A stretch of DNA of 64,000 nt from assembly GCA_033220425.1 (NCBI GenBank), contig CM065651.1:682001-746000 (forward strand), read 5' to 3'. Source of the DNA: Lepraria neglecta. Lineage: Eukaryota > Ascomycota > Lecanoromycetes > Lecanorales > Stereocaulaceae. The notes below the pieces were generated by a model that was given only the letters and a program-made list of their open reading frames with translations, did not search any database and was not told the DNA's origin. Made by a program: the position numbers and the translations under genes. Of the stretch, positions 24,892-36,312 are shown piece by piece; positions within the stretch are counted from its first letter, which is position 1, and each line of letters begins with the position of its first letter.

Positions 24892-26017
24892 CTAAAAGCT
24901 AGTACTCCTCGCAACCTCCGTCACATTCTCCAAATCCTCACCCATACTCTTAATCTTCACCTCGAACCTCTCGACACAGTCATCCCCCAGCGGCATCCGC
25001 AGCACTTTGCCCTTCAAATGCCCCGCCATGCCCTGTCCTGAGACCGCCTCAAAGATGCGCGCTGCTGCTTTTGCTGGGTCGCCGGGCTGCTGGCCGGCCA
25101 TTGTTGAGAATTTGTCGAATACTATGCCAGTTCTGAGTTAGCATTTCTCTTTTCCCAGACGATTATGTGGTCGGAGGAGGTGAGTTAGATGTGGATGTGA
25201 AAGGGAAAGAGATCAGGGTGCATACCGGCTTTCACGGTCTTGTAGTCTTCGGTGTGGGGTTTATTGGGTAGAGCGATGGCGGAGAGGAAGTTCGTTCTGA
25301 AGGCGCCGGGTTCGACGATTAGGACGTTTATGTTGAAGGGTGCGGTTTCGCGGGCTAGGGACTCGGAGAGACCTGTTCGAGAAAGAGGAGTCGTGTCAGT
25401 GATGTGGATTTCCTACCTTGTATGCTTGAGGGACATACCTTCGAGAGCGAACTTGCTGGCTGCGTAGAGGCCACATGAGGGGAGTCCGTCGATTCCTGCT
25501 ACGCTGGTGATGTTTACTATGGTACCGCTCTTGCGGGCTCGAAAACCAGGGAGGGCTGCGCGGATTAGGCGGTGGGGACCGAAGAAGTTGGTTTCCATTT
25601 GGGTTCTGGCTTCTTCGTCTCTGCGTGGTGGGGCGTTTGTTAGCAAAGAGGAGGGAAACAAAGCATGGAGCCTTGTGCTACACTTCGACAAAAGCAGAGA
25701 CACGGAAGGACGATGGAAGTCACGCACCCAAGATCTTCTACCGCACCCAACAGCGAGTATCCCGCGTTGTTAACCAAGACATTGATCTGACCGTACAGGC
25801 TCTCAGCTTTCTTGAAGACTGCTGGGCACGCAGCTGCGTCGGTGACATCGAGTTCGAGGATACGTCCGCCCTTGTTTTCGATGGTGGAGACTTGTGAGGC
25901 AGCTTTCGTACGACTGCGTACGGTGCCTATCACTCGCTGGTTGGAGGAGAGAGCTTGAAGAGCGATCTCAGTACCAAGACCTGAGGAGACGCCTGTGATG
26001 AACCAAACGGCTGCCAT
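24892..26017 (-). CDS. Short-chain dehydrogenase/reductase (4 exons)
   Basis: Exons are 26017-25728, 25620-25439, 25372-25226 and 25121-24892 (introns 107, 66 and 104 bp, all GT-AG), giving 282 residues. Classical SDR motifs appear in order. The cofactor loop is TGVSSGLG near residue 8, and the next motif is VNNAGYS. The catalytic Ser precedes YAASK in SVAGIDGLPSCGLYAASKFA. VEPGAFRTNF is the typical segment after the active site. The Rossmann start MAAVWFITG at the very N-terminus supports the chosen ATG. The substrate is unknown; similar fungal proteins are annotated as NAD(P)-dependent oxidoreductases. The protein looks intact and cytosolic. Confidence 0.88.
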
Positions 26018-26497
26018 GGTGGATTTTAGTTTGAAGTAATACTTTAGTGTGAGCTAAGGGCTAGAGGCTGTTTGAAGCTAAGGTCGTAAGGGTGTTGCTT
26101 AGGTAGAGTAAAGGTGGGAAGAGCAAGAAGGAATTTGAAGATCGAAGGAATCAAGTGGGGATGTCAGATGCAGAATTGCATCACACATGGCAATGTTTCG
26201 ATAGTGAGTGTTGGAGTTAAATCTCAACATCTCCGTATATCAACGGAGATACGCGCTGGGTGAGTCCGAAGGAGAAGATCTACACTGCCCTCTTGTCTCA
26301 GGCAAACACCTTGCTTGTTGGTATAGTTGATCGAGTTTTCTGCATTACTGTTATGCTGTGTGCTAGGTAAAGATCGTATTTACACCTTTTCACCCTTTGG
26401 ATGTCACCATACGCGAATTGCTAATCTCTCTGTACCACCCTCTTACTGTGTCTCGTCGATATGATCCCCATATACCCGCTCGATTACAAGACAGACA
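26018..26497. other. Intergenic region
   Basis: This is the promoter side of the SDR gene and the 3' flank of the hydrolase. No feature was recognised. Confidence 0.3.
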
Positions 26498-27533
26498 TCA
26501 CAGACCGGCGCCTTTGATGAAGATCAGGGTATCATTCATTAAGTCTGCCGCAGTGTTGTGGAAGTGAATGAGGTGAGCTGTTTCGGGATAAATTTTCACC
26601 GTCCAGGAGGCGGCGTTCGGAAAACAGTGGTATACCTCATAAGGATCAACTCCACAGTGTTGTCCGTAAAAGGTTGCGTTCTCTGGAAGATTTCTCTCAG
26701 CGACTATCTTACCGTCTGAAAATCGGGAGTGGAAGCTTACCATTACCATTGCCAAGGAAGACTGGACCCGTATACTCCCAAACATACAGAGAATGAGAAG
26801 GGATGGTGATGGAGGCGCCTAAGGTATCGAAATCACGGAGTGCAAAATCAATAGGCACAATTCCTGGATCGAAATTTCCGTAAAAGACTGTGGCTTCCCG
26901 GGACGCCGGCGTGGATTGCGTAGTATAAGTGCTGGGCAAATAACCCCACTTCTGCGGGTCGATTAAAGCAGCTGCTTCTTGGAGGCCAGCGAAGAAGCCC
27001 TGGTACAGAGTCGCTGCGTTCCAAGAAAACCCATGAAGAACCAAGGCATCTGCGTCAGCCGGATATTGCTTCGCCAAAGACACGAGCGAGATAGAGCCTA
27101 AGGAAAAGCCGATGGTGATGACTTTGTCGAATTTCTTGCCGCTAGTCTGTCTACCCCGGAGCATCTCGACTATCTGATGAATAGTCTCGACATACGTCTG
27201 GCACTGTGCTTCCAGAAGCCCATCGGGTTTTGAACTATTCCCAGCTCCCACTTGATCAAAGGCCAATGTCGAAAATCCCTCTGATGTAGCGTGGCGCACC
27301 CAGCTATACTTCTCAGGCTGATATGGAAAATCCCACATAACCTTGCTCAACGTCGCGCCGTGGACCAGCACTTGTACGGTATTCGTCCGCGATGACACGT
27401 TGGTCGTTGGCTCGCAATAAACAGCGGACAGGTTGTAAGAGTTGGTTGTCAAGATCTTGCGGTCTTGGAGTGCATAGAGGACCTGGATGGAGTAGTTCGC
27501 GCCCGTGCTCACCAATTGAGTTGAATGAAACAT
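26498..27533 (-). CDS. Alpha/beta-hydrolase fold protein, probably 5'-truncated
   Basis: The main frame (27533 to about 26747) has the strand LVHGATLSKVMWDF, the AFDQVGAGNSSKP segment and the nucleophile elbow GFSLGS. The C-terminal part (about 26715 to 26498) has the catalytic-His region YPETAHLIHFHNTA and ends FIKGAGL. Joining the two needs an intron of only 25-31 bp (donor GTAAG or GTAATG, acceptor TTTTCAG near 26716), or else a frame change. Homologous fungal hydrolases are usually secreted and start with a signal peptide, whereas here the frame begins mid-domain (MFHSTQLVSTGANYS) right beside the orphan monooxygenase exon. The 5' end may therefore have been lost in a rearrangement. The substrate is unknown. 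Confidence 0.6.
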
Positions 27534-27545
27534 GATATCCGGTCG

Positions 27546-27836
27546 TCACTCACCACCACAAATCAGGACATCCACTTCGCTGGATGGTGCCCACCACTCA
27601 GGAAGATCGTGAGGCGTATTCGTTCCATCGTAGATAGTCGGCCAAGTTCTAAGTACATTTAACCCGAGCTCGTTGTGTACTTCAGATGCTAGAATCTCTG
27701 AAGATGGAGGAGTGGTATAATGTGGCTCTTCTTCCTCGGCCTCGTTGGCAACGCTGCTTTCCGTGACCCATGGGGCGCCTTTCCCAGGTTCTTTGAATCT
27801 ATTTTCCCAAGTAGACGGCAGTACGGATTTGGCCAT
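27546..27836 (-). pseudogene. Orphan first exon of a phenol 2-monooxygenase-like FAD enzyme
   Basis: The 96-codon segment starts MAKSVLPSTWENRFKEPG. It contains ILASEVHNELGLNVLRTWPT and ends at EVDVLICGG, immediately followed by a GTGAGT donor. This is the N-terminus of fungal phenol-hydroxylase-type flavoprotein monooxygenases, in which VDVLI(V/C)GAG opens the FAD-binding Rossmann motif. The remaining ~550 residues (FAD-binding and substrate domains) are absent. Within 15 bp the sequence becomes the alpha/beta hydrolase. The splice phase does not join the two in frame, so this is a truncated remnant and not a working fusion. Confidence 0.7.
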
Positions 27837-28183
27837 GGTTAAAGGATCGCGATGAGTCTTGAGTCAGCATCTTTGGGGCTACTAACGTGAAATGTCTTTG
27901 CTCACTACTCCGCTTACTCCGGCCCGTGACGGATTTTCAAAGGTGTTGATGCAACGCTTTGAGACTCACCATTGGCTGAAAGCTCCACTGCTGCCAAAAT
28001 TTTGATTCTTATGGATGCAAGCGTCATAGGTGTAGGCTATAGCCGAATGTTCTGGCGGCTTATACGCCAAAAAAAAATTTGCTCATGACCTCGCATTCGA
28101 CTATATATCGGGTAACCCGCTGTAATCTTTAGAGAGCTGAAAGTGTTGCCAGCTGTCTATACGCGTTCTAGAACGTTTTCTCA
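27837..28183. other. Intergenic region
   Basis: No feature was recognised apart from a short A-run near 28070. Confidence 0.25.
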
Positions 28184-29675
28184 TTACTCCGTCTCGAACC
28201 TGACTTTTGCTTTCGCGTTGATAAGAACCTGCATTACCTCTACCAATGTCTCCGGTGCTATATTGTCTATGGTAATAGTCGTCCGCCTACTTGTAGCACT
28301 ACGAGATGAAGAATCTCCTGGTGTTGATGAGTCTGCGGGCTCGGTATCCGGCTGGTAGTCGATCTGCATTGGGTCCCTCCCCGGCTGTAGAAACGACGCC
28401 AATTGCGATTCGACTTCTTCTGAAGTAAGGCCGTGAGAGGCTATGAGTCGTTGCCGCTCTTCCGCCAGCCCAGCAGCACCAAGGTTTGTTTCTAGGCCCA
28501 ACGCATCCGCTTTCCAAAAGTCACGACTTGACGATGGTCTGGGGCTGTCGCCGTCCAGAGCATGGCTTGTGCTGTCAAAGGCTGTGCCTGCGAAGGGCGC
28601 AAACGATGAGTGAAGAGGAAATTGATCTGTCTCAGAAGTGGATAAGTTGAATGGATCCGTGTCTGAATGATACGTCTCTAAAGACATAGGCGGGAGATCG
28701 CCGAAACCTCCCAAGTCTGGAAAATTGACATCGGTCTGGTTATCACGGTCAAGAAATTCTGCGAAATCGGAGTCAAGTGGCGGTTGTTCGGAATCCGGGA
28801 TGGGGTTCTTGCTGCCAGCAGCTTGTGGACAGCAAGGTGCGGCACCTGGAGGTATGGAAAGGTTCTTATTCTTGAGGATAGTGTACCTGGAGGATCGGTC
28901 CGTCAGAGGTCGATTTAACAATTAGAATAATCTCGATTCTCGGAGGGTGTAACGAACGTGTTCTTCACGCTATTCGTACTTCGAGATGGGAAATGCAACC
29001 TCTGGATGTCGGTCCACCCAGTACCATGGGTTTGCACTGCGAGAAGCAAGGTTATGTTCTGTTAAGGTCTGACATGTTAGTCAGATGTCGTAATGGATAA
29101 CATGGATTGGAAAGACATTCTTCCTGATTTGTGAAACTGGAATGATCGAGACTTGGATCTAGGTAATGCTTCCAACGTTTCGAGCACTCTGAAATCGTCG
29201 TGATTAGCTGAAATCAACGTGCCTCCAACGCACAAGACGTACGGTCCGCGCTGCGATGTCCCATTTCCTGAGATATGACGGCCCACGAAGGCCCGTGACG
29301 TGCCACATATTTTTCGAGTAAAGCATCTTCTTCTTTCGTCCACACTCCCTAAGGCAAAGAAGCCCCAATCAATGAGTGCTGGGATAGGGCGAAGCGTGGA
29401 TTATTGGTAAGGCTTACCTTCTTCAGCCCGCCCTGGACCTCGTTCATGAAGCGTTTACGACAATCCTTATTATTCCTTCCGGGTATCCTCTTGGCAATCT
29501 CGTTCCAGTTCTTGATTTCACCATCGTTGGCTTGAGCAATAACAAATACAGTTAGCAAGACATGATCCATAGCATTCCGGCCTGGTTTTAGAAACGTACC
29601 TGCCAATTGGAGGTCTGTTTCTTCACGCAATAGGGCATCTTCTTCTCGCGACCACCGTCTTTGCACCTTGGACAT
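28184..29675 (-). CDS. Three-repeat Myb-like transcription factor (multi-exon)
   Basis: The first ATG (29675) starts MSKVQRRWSREEDALL. Repeat 1 continues after a 69-bp intron as NWNEIAKRIPGRNNKDCRKR. Repeat 2 (GVWTKEEDALLEKYVARHG, then SWAVISQEMGHRSADQCSKR) spans introns at 29349-29417 and 29189-29242. It ends YLDPSLDHSSFTNQEE. Repeat 3 is recognisable as LLLAVQTHGTGWTDIQRLHF and PSRSTNSVKN, followed by TYTILKNKN after a 71-bp intron (28887-28957). The exact join between repeats 2 and 3, near 29060-29115, does not keep frame with the obvious splice sites, so an exon boundary or a one-base lesion is unresolved. The remaining ~230 residues are an acidic Ser/Pro/Asp-rich tail that could activate transcription. 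The protein is presumably nuclear; its targets are unknown. Confidence 0.75.
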
Positions 29676-30615
29676 GTTTAGTGACAACTATAAGTCTAAA
29701 ATGCTAGCAAGAGTTCGAAAGCGGGTGTAGCCGGCCTTGCCAAATAAAAGAGGCGTCGCGGGTCACCCTTAGCAGAGATGGAAAACAATAAATGGCATCC
29801 ATTGACAAGTTTGGGACCTCACAGCACTAGAGAAAGGCGGGTTGTTATCATGCAATGGATCAATAGCAATTGAAGGACCCACTCAAATGTTCAACGCAAT
29901 ACGTTGACAGTTTTGAAAATATCAAAGAACCTGCAGATCGGGATGGAAGATACGTCAATTCGCCATTGCGGATCATGAATCTGACCGCCACAACGTAAGC
30001 TAAGGAGCACTTTGGAATTCTCCGTGTGGACATAAATTCTTTAAGCTAAGGAGTGTTAGGGATAGCGAGGCTAGCCATTCAGAAGGGTGAACGAGGCACT
30101 GTGCCAGATAATGCAAGCTGATAAGCTTATTAATTCTCCGAGTATCAAGGAGCATTTCCAGATGCGATCAATTAGGCGATCAACTTTTGTGCTTACTGAG
30201 GTCGCAAGATATTATCAATAGCCAATCATGTATAAGGCGGACGTTGGCGCGAAGAATTGTGAGTTTCGGACACGGATGACAGCGAACATGGTCACATCCT
30301 TCTTATTCCCAGCTGACCCAAGCTGATCGACTGATCTTCAAGCAAATATGCGCACCATTTGGACTGTCCATCTCATCATCTAGCGAGGATGGGATGGCTG
30401 AGCATTAGTGTCGTTGGAAACGGCATGTCACTTCCGCTTTGGCTTGCAGGTGGCGACGTGGAACGAAGCAAGGCAGATACGGGGACCTATAGAAGGCAGA
30501 AGCAGTATCTCGAAGAGCATGACTATAGCAGCCACAAACTGTAGGTCGGATTTAGCATCGGATGTTTTTAGAGATGTCATGGGAAAAGGAGCTACTTTAG
30601 CTACCGGCGGCTTTC
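29676..30615. other. Intergenic DNA upstream of the Myb gene
   Basis: AT-rich DNA with no recognised gene. It includes the Myb promoter and the approach to the repeat cluster at 30.6 kb. Confidence 0.3.
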
Positions 30616-30717
30616 CGGGACGTCGCGATATTGGGGCGGCATTGGAGTCCGGGACGTCGCGTTATTGGGGCGCTATTGGGGTCCGGGACGTCGCGGTATT
30701 GGGGCGGCATTGGGTTA
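30616..30717. repeat. 34-bp minisatellite, three units
   Basis: Three consecutive 34-base units run 30616-30649, 30650-30683 and 30684-30717. Each starts CGGGACGTCGCG, is followed by an ATTGGGGCG-type block, and differs from the others at only a few positions. The array is much more GC-rich than the flanking DNA and sits about 17 bp from the small transposon at 30735. Confidence 0.85.
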
Positions 30718-30734
30718 TTAGGGGGCGGCACGCC

Positions 30735-31073
30735 CTCGCCAAAGAAAAGTTCATGTTTTTCCGGGCGGGGCCCCCATAAGCGAGACACCTAAGCGAGCCC
30801 CTAAGGCGCCCCTAAATAGCACCCCACAACCACCAAATTCTTTCAATTCCACTACCTTCTAGCTCCAACAGTAAAACTGTAGGTCTACAGTATACCCCAG
30901 AGACCATAGCACCGTATAGAAGGTGAGGGACCGCGTATACGCTGATAAATCGTGAGAATAACAGTACTCTAGGCCTAATAAGTGCCTGAGTTGTGGGGGA
31001 TCTCCGGGCGACTTCGGGGCCCGCGCTCCGGGACCTTTCCGGGGTAGTGTGAACTTTTTTTGGCGTTGACGTG
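30735..31073 (+). mobile_element. Non-autonomous (MITE-like) deletion derivative of the 34-35.8 kb transposon
   Basis: The 339-bp element has terminal inverted repeats: CTCGCCAAAGAAAAGTTCA at the left, and the complement of CACGTCAACGCCAAAAAAAG at the right. Inside the left end, about 110 bp starting AAGTTCATGTTTTTCCGGGC match the outer ~110 bp of the larger element. The right ~110 bp, ending GGGGTAGTGTGAAC, match that element's other end, including what remains of its coding 3' end. The interior is deleted, so it cannot encode a transposase. Its orientation is opposite to the large copy. No clear target-site duplication remains. Confidence 0.8.
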
Positions 31074-32566
31074 GGCGGGTTTCAGCTCGGCTCCTAGACC
31101 CTAGAACTGCCTGGTAGAGCTAGGTCTTAGGTAGAGGCTAGTGAAGATCTTTTCACTTCCCTGACCGTGATCTGAGCTAATTCTCGGAACATAGCGCTTA
31201 CGCAAATCAAGCCGCTCTTCGCGTTGACCGGCTTCGCCTTAAACCCCGCGCCCAGGCTGCTCAAAACTACCGACTCTTCTTCCCCTCATCAAACACTCTC
31301 ATTCGTTAAATTCGTCCTTTGTCGAGCCCTCACGCCTTTCCTCGCGATATAGAGAGATAAGATAAGTTTGTGCAGTACCTAGTGGACCGGAGTAGCTGAT
31401 AGGACACCTGACCTGACGTAGTCATGCGTCGTGATTAGGTGCATCCCCGTTGTCGGACGCCTGCTAGTGATAGCTACGACGTTAGTGCTTACGGGATATG
31501 ATCCGCCCTGCTACGAATTCTTGATCCGCATTCAAGGAATGAAATCCTATACATGACTCGTAAGCAGCTTTTTCGCCAGGGAGCTGAACTAATTGACCAA
31601 GCTTGAAGATATTGTGGAAGACGGCGTCGATCTTGTTTGAGGATTCCACAGTGATGACATAGATTTGATCGGCCCGAATCCCTTGCAAATACAGCGGCAT
31701 TCTCTGACTTAACCATCCGTGGGAATGGTTCACTCAGAAGTCTGTGCTTCCCATTGCTACGGAGTAAGCTTATCTGCCCAATGCAACATGGTCGGCACTT
31801 ACCATGCCCTCCGTACCGACCCCGCTCCTTAAAATTCTCACTTGCCTCTCTAGAACCACCCACGAACGACGTTCCCGTTCACTCATCACAGCTGCATCTC
31901 ATCTACCAATCCCCTCCAAGCCAGTAACACCACTCTCACACCTCGCATCAACCAACAGGCATCCGATCTCCTGACGTCCAAGTCTCGGGTGGCCGCGCAA
32001 ACACGATAGCGGAGCTTCGATATCAGACAAGACAAGAAGTTCTAGCTCTGTCTTCGAGACGACAAGGAGCCTTTCCATATAATCTTGAACCCAGCCCCAT
32101 CGATCCAGCATACTTTGATATAAAGAACTTCATAGCTTCTAGTAAAGTAAATATGAAAACGCCATACCGTCTTATTCATCATCCAGCGGTCAATTTGTTG
32201 AAGGAATAGGATCGTCAGCACAGCGCATATATGCGAGCCTGACCCACGAAACAAAAATGCCAGAAAGGGAAGTAATAGGATGTGGACGGCAAGATAGGAT
32301 ACGAACGGAAATCCCAAACCCTGCTTCTCCGATTGAGAGCGTAATTCGCGCCTCGAGCCTTCCATCGTCGTCCTCATCCTCATTAGTAACAGGCCTCTCT
32401 TCCTGGACGATAAATTCGAATCTAGTCACTAAAGTCCTGACTAGTAACTATAGAGACGATATCTTTGATCTTGGAACAGACAATTACAATCCCTCAAGCC
32501 CCCCACATCGGCACCGCTACCAAATCAAAGCACCACCAACAACTTACCCTCCCTAATCCCACCACC
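31074..32566. other. Intergenic DNA between transposon and MDR gene
   Basis: Minus-strand frames at 31482-31863 and 32042-32383 show no recognisable domains. The stretch is probably non-coding or contains decayed sequence. Confidence 0.3.
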
Positions 32567-33805
32567 TCAAAGCCCCTCACTCTCCCCAACCCTAACAACA
32601 AACTTAACCGCACTCGCCTTCCCCGCCTTCAAATCCACCAACGCGGTCTCCAACCCCCCCAATTCCCCCTTCACAACCTCAAACGGATGCCCCGTCATCC
32701 ATCCCTCCTGCAACCCCCTACTCAACAACCTAAACCACACGAACCCAAACTCCTTCGCCCCCAGCGCCATTTCCCCCTCACCTTGCTTCACAGCGTCCCC
32801 AAATTCCTTCGCCGCCGCAGCCATACCTTCTTTATCCTTATGCACAGCCCCCACGTACGTCATTGAGGTTTCCAAGGATTCCGGCAACCCTTTACCCAGG
32901 AAATCAGGCAGTACGAACGTTGCTGCTCCTTTGCCGTCCATAGCATTGGATATGTTATCCCAACTTCCCTTATAAGTGGCGGCGTCGAAGGCGTATTCGA
33001 GCTTCCCTTGCTCTCCGCAGGATTTCTTCACTGCTTCTTTGATACCTTTGACTACAGCGTCATTACCGAGTCGGTAGTCAATGATCATGTCGCCCTTGCT
33101 GGGATCGAGTAGCTTTTCTACGAAAGGGATACCATTGCCAGCGACAGCGATGATGGGGTGGATGTCGGAGAGGCGGGCGAGTTTTATGGCAAAAGCGCCG
33201 ACGGCTGAGGCGCCGGAGTAGATCAAGAGCGGTGTCTTTTGGGGAGATGGGGGCTGAGGGATGAATGGGAGAGGGAGGCGGAGGGAGTGGTAGAGGCCTA
33301 GGGCGGCGGTCATGAAGGCGAGAGGGAGCGTTGCTGCTTCTGTTCGCAGGTTAACACTTGATGAGGAGAATATTCTGGAAACGGGCTTTCACCCTCAAAG
33401 CTCGTCTTCTTGGGGATGTGGAAGGTGGTGTGGGCCCATGCGAGTGCATATTCTGCAAAGCTGCCTCCAGGCGTGTTCATCTCGTGGAACGCAGCCACTC
33501 TGTCTCCGGGCTTGAACTCAGTGATGTCGGAACCCACAGCGTGGATTGTACCCGCTATATCGTCACCGTGGTTGAAAGGTTTGTCGGTCCATTCTGTGTA
33601 CTACGGGGTTAAATTGTGAGAGTCTGGAATCGGATGGGTTTTTTTCCCGGAAATGAGAAAAGATAGATTATAGGCATACTTTCCAGTCTTTGGGATTTGT
33701 ACCCGAAACAATCACTTTGATGACGACTTGGGATGCATTGGGAGTTGGGATGGGAGATTCCGTGATCTCGACGCGAGGGCCGGCATGGATGATGGCCTCT
33801 TTCAT
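32567..33805 (-). CDS. Zinc-type (MDR) alcohol dehydrogenase / enoyl-reductase-like oxidoreductase (3 exons)
   Basis: Exons are 33805-33680, 33600-33393 and 33339-32567 (introns 79 and 53 bp), giving 368 residues with all phases matching. The N-terminal GroES-like part has the strands EAIIHAGPRVEI and VVIKVIVSGTNPKDWK, then HGDDIAG, FKPGDRVAAF and GSFAEYAL. The Rossmann part carries YSGASAVGAFAIKLAR, the usual cofactor loop. Structural-zinc cysteines are not evident, as in the zinc-independent quinone/enoyl reductase branch of MDR proteins. Relatives in fungi are often trans-acting enoyl reductases of polyketide clusters or toxin-tolerance oxidoreductases, but no polyketide synthase lies in this window. 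The gene sits intact between two copies of one transposon family. Confidence 0.87.
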
Positions 33806-33973
33806 TGTGGATGTTGAATGTTACGTGATGAATGGAAGACCAGTCGAGGAGAATTGCAGATTGATACAAAGAGAAGAAGATCGAAAGAGTAGCATCATTG
33901 ACATTAAGGAAATAGCTCCCAATATTCACAGGCTTGGCAGCTTAACAATACAATACAAGCTTATCAAGCAAGG

Positions 33974-35780
33974 CTCGTCAAGAACAAAAAAAGGTTCACA
34001 CTACCCCGAAAGGGTCCCGGAACGCGAGCCCCGGAGCCGCCCGGAGATCCCCCATTAATTAGGCGCTAATTACGCTATTTACATGATTTACCAGCCTGTA
34101 CGCGCCCCTTGCCCTCTATACAGTCGCGCAGTCTCTAGGGCATACTATAGACCTGCTTATTAATAAGCAGGATAGTAACCTTCTCCCAGCCCTCTAATAG
34201 CAGCTCTATTAGAGACTGCCCGTCGAAATAGGGGCGCTTCTGGACGTGTACTTTAGGCACCTGCCAGCAATTCTCTGTAGGGGTAAAATTGGGTGACTCA
34301 GCGCAGTTGAAGTACGTCTCCAGGCTATAATCCTTCTTCCAGCGCGCTACCGGGTTATTTTCTTAGCAGTAGGGCCCCTACCGTACCCCGAATCACCGTC
34401 CTCTTCTAGCACAAACTTGTCCCTCCAGCGGATCCATTGTTTGACTTCGAGCTCCAGAATTTGGTTAATATAGACCGACTTTATGGCTCATCTTTCCGTT
34501 GCTATTCGTAGGGACCTTATAGAACATAAGTCTTGAGTTGAAATTCCACCCAACTGCCGCCTATATATATACTCAGGGCGCTCTTTTGGGGGGGAAGTGT
34601 TACAGGCGTAACTCGCATCCTGCAGGCGTACATGTCATACTAGCCTTGGCGCCAGCCTATTTACATATAGCTTTCCTCCTCAGCTTTAGTATTTTATCCA
34701 GTCAGTATCCTACTGTGCCTCCTATCCTAGGTCAGGTCGTGACAGGGAGGGTCCCGGTGTTGGATATTATCCCGGCAATATCGTATAGCTGTCCCCCTCT
34801 TTCGCGCTATCTCTAGGTATCCTTCGGGGCCATAACCGGCGTGTACTTCGTCGCTAAAGCGTTTTTGCATTAGATGCTCCGGGAGGTACTCTTTCAGCGC
34901 CGAAAGGTACTTGCTATAGGTCAGGGCATCGCGCATAGTCCGCTGGAGGGTCTTCCCGGAGACCTCGAAGTCTATAGTCCAAGATATAGCGTCCCAGGGC
35001 ATCCCTTTAGCCTCTATGATCGACCGGAGCACTCGGGAACCCCCCCTGGAGCAGCCTCGGGGGTTACCCCCAACGCGCTGCTGATACGCCCAGGGGTTGC
35101 GACAGCGGTGTACGACAGCGGTGCGCGACAGCTGCGCGACAGTACGTTAGGGTGCAGCAGCATGCGCCCGTGGGTTTTGCCAAGGGTGGCTGCGAGACTA
35201 GTCAGGGGGTTTCCGACGCTATCTGTTACTAATTAAAGTTGGCCCGGGGCTTGCACAGGGCGCCCTAAGCAGTAATTGGTGTGGCCCCGAGCGCACGTCG
35301 GGCGTCTAGGGCCACGTTCGGGCCACGTTCGATTTTGCCGACGAAGTGGTCCGTCTCCCGGACGTCAGCGCCGATAAGCTTAAGGGGTCGACCCCGGGTT
35401 TCATTGTAGCCCTCTCGGTGTTATTTAGTCCGCGAAGGTGCCCCCTCTTTGACGATACCAAGCCCGGGGCGCTCCTTAATACCGAAGAATGTAAATGTCT
35501 CGCGGTCTGAATAGGGGATGCCTTTGGCGGTAAGGTACTCGCGTACGCCCTGGACTCTGGCCCTTTTGGGGCTGTTGTAGATAGTGTTATGGGGCTTCTT
35601 TCGGCGATACTTTCGGTGCTGCTTTCGGGTGACTCTGCCCATTTATATGGTGGTTGAATGGGAAGGTGTAGAATACGAAGAATTTCGTGGTTGTAGGGTA
35701 CTAATTTAGGGGCTCGCTTAAGGGGCTCGCTTATAGGGACCCCCGCCCGGAAAAACATGAACTTTTTTGTGCTTGACGAG
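33974..35780 (-). mobile_element. Tc1/mariner-type DNA transposon, full-length but degenerate
   Basis: Both ends carry the inverted repeat CTCGTCAAG(A/C)ACAAAAAA followed by GTTCA. The element is flanked on both sides by the direct repeat CAAGG. Read on the minus strand, coding remnants appear in order. A basic N-terminus (MGRVTRKQHRKYRRKKPHN) includes a helix-turn-helix region with KGIPYSDRETFTFFGIKERP. A middle segment has FEVSGKTLQRTMRDALTYSK. The C-terminus has NFTPTENCWQVPK and INKQVYSMP, typical of DDE_3 superfamily transposases (the N(S/F)PDLNxIEN(x)W and 'INKMVxSMP' blocks). Several stops and frame breaks separate the pieces, so this copy is inactive. A five-base target repeat is unusual, because Tc1/mariner elements normally duplicate TA. 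Confidence 0.8.
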
Positions 35781-36312
35781 CAAGGGTCGAACACCGGTCC
35801 GGATTTACGATATTGCGAACGATTCTTACTACAATGGTTTCAGCATTATTAGATCTTCTCACGGAAAAAGGACCGCTTGGAATGAGGACGATCGTAACTT
35901 CAAACACTTCAAATAAAAAGCTAAAACGTTGAAATTACTATGCTGGCAAGATGAGGGATGGGAACGTCAATCGCAGAACTCAGAAATGACATGAGGGATT
36001 CTCTGAAGGTGGAGTGGTGCAAAGGTGGAGTGACCTTCTTGTTGCTGAGCAAGGTTGCAGCCGGGCCGCCCCGGAAAGGGGCGCAGACTCTTCGGCTTTA
36101 GGGGAAAACTCTAGGGACACCTCGGACCCAGTGACCAATCCTGGGCGCCATTCTAAGGGCAACGAACTAGCCGGCTATCGGCTTCCACTTGCTATGCAAT
36201 CAATGTCTCAATGATCGACGATTCAAGCCACGCCTCTCTACCAAGGACCTGAGCTTCTACACGAGAAGTCATCGACCGAGCGTTGAATACCCTCGGATGA
36301 GTATAGATCATA
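35781..36312. other. Intergenic region upstream of SnoaL-like gene
   Basis: No gene was recognised. The stretch contains the promoter of the plus-strand SnoaL-like gene. Confidence 0.3.

Noticed and set aside
27533-27546. A functional monooxygenase-hydrolase fusion
   Set aside because: The splice donor after ICGG is phase 1, while plausible acceptors in the hydrolase are phase 0, so no in-frame fusion forms.
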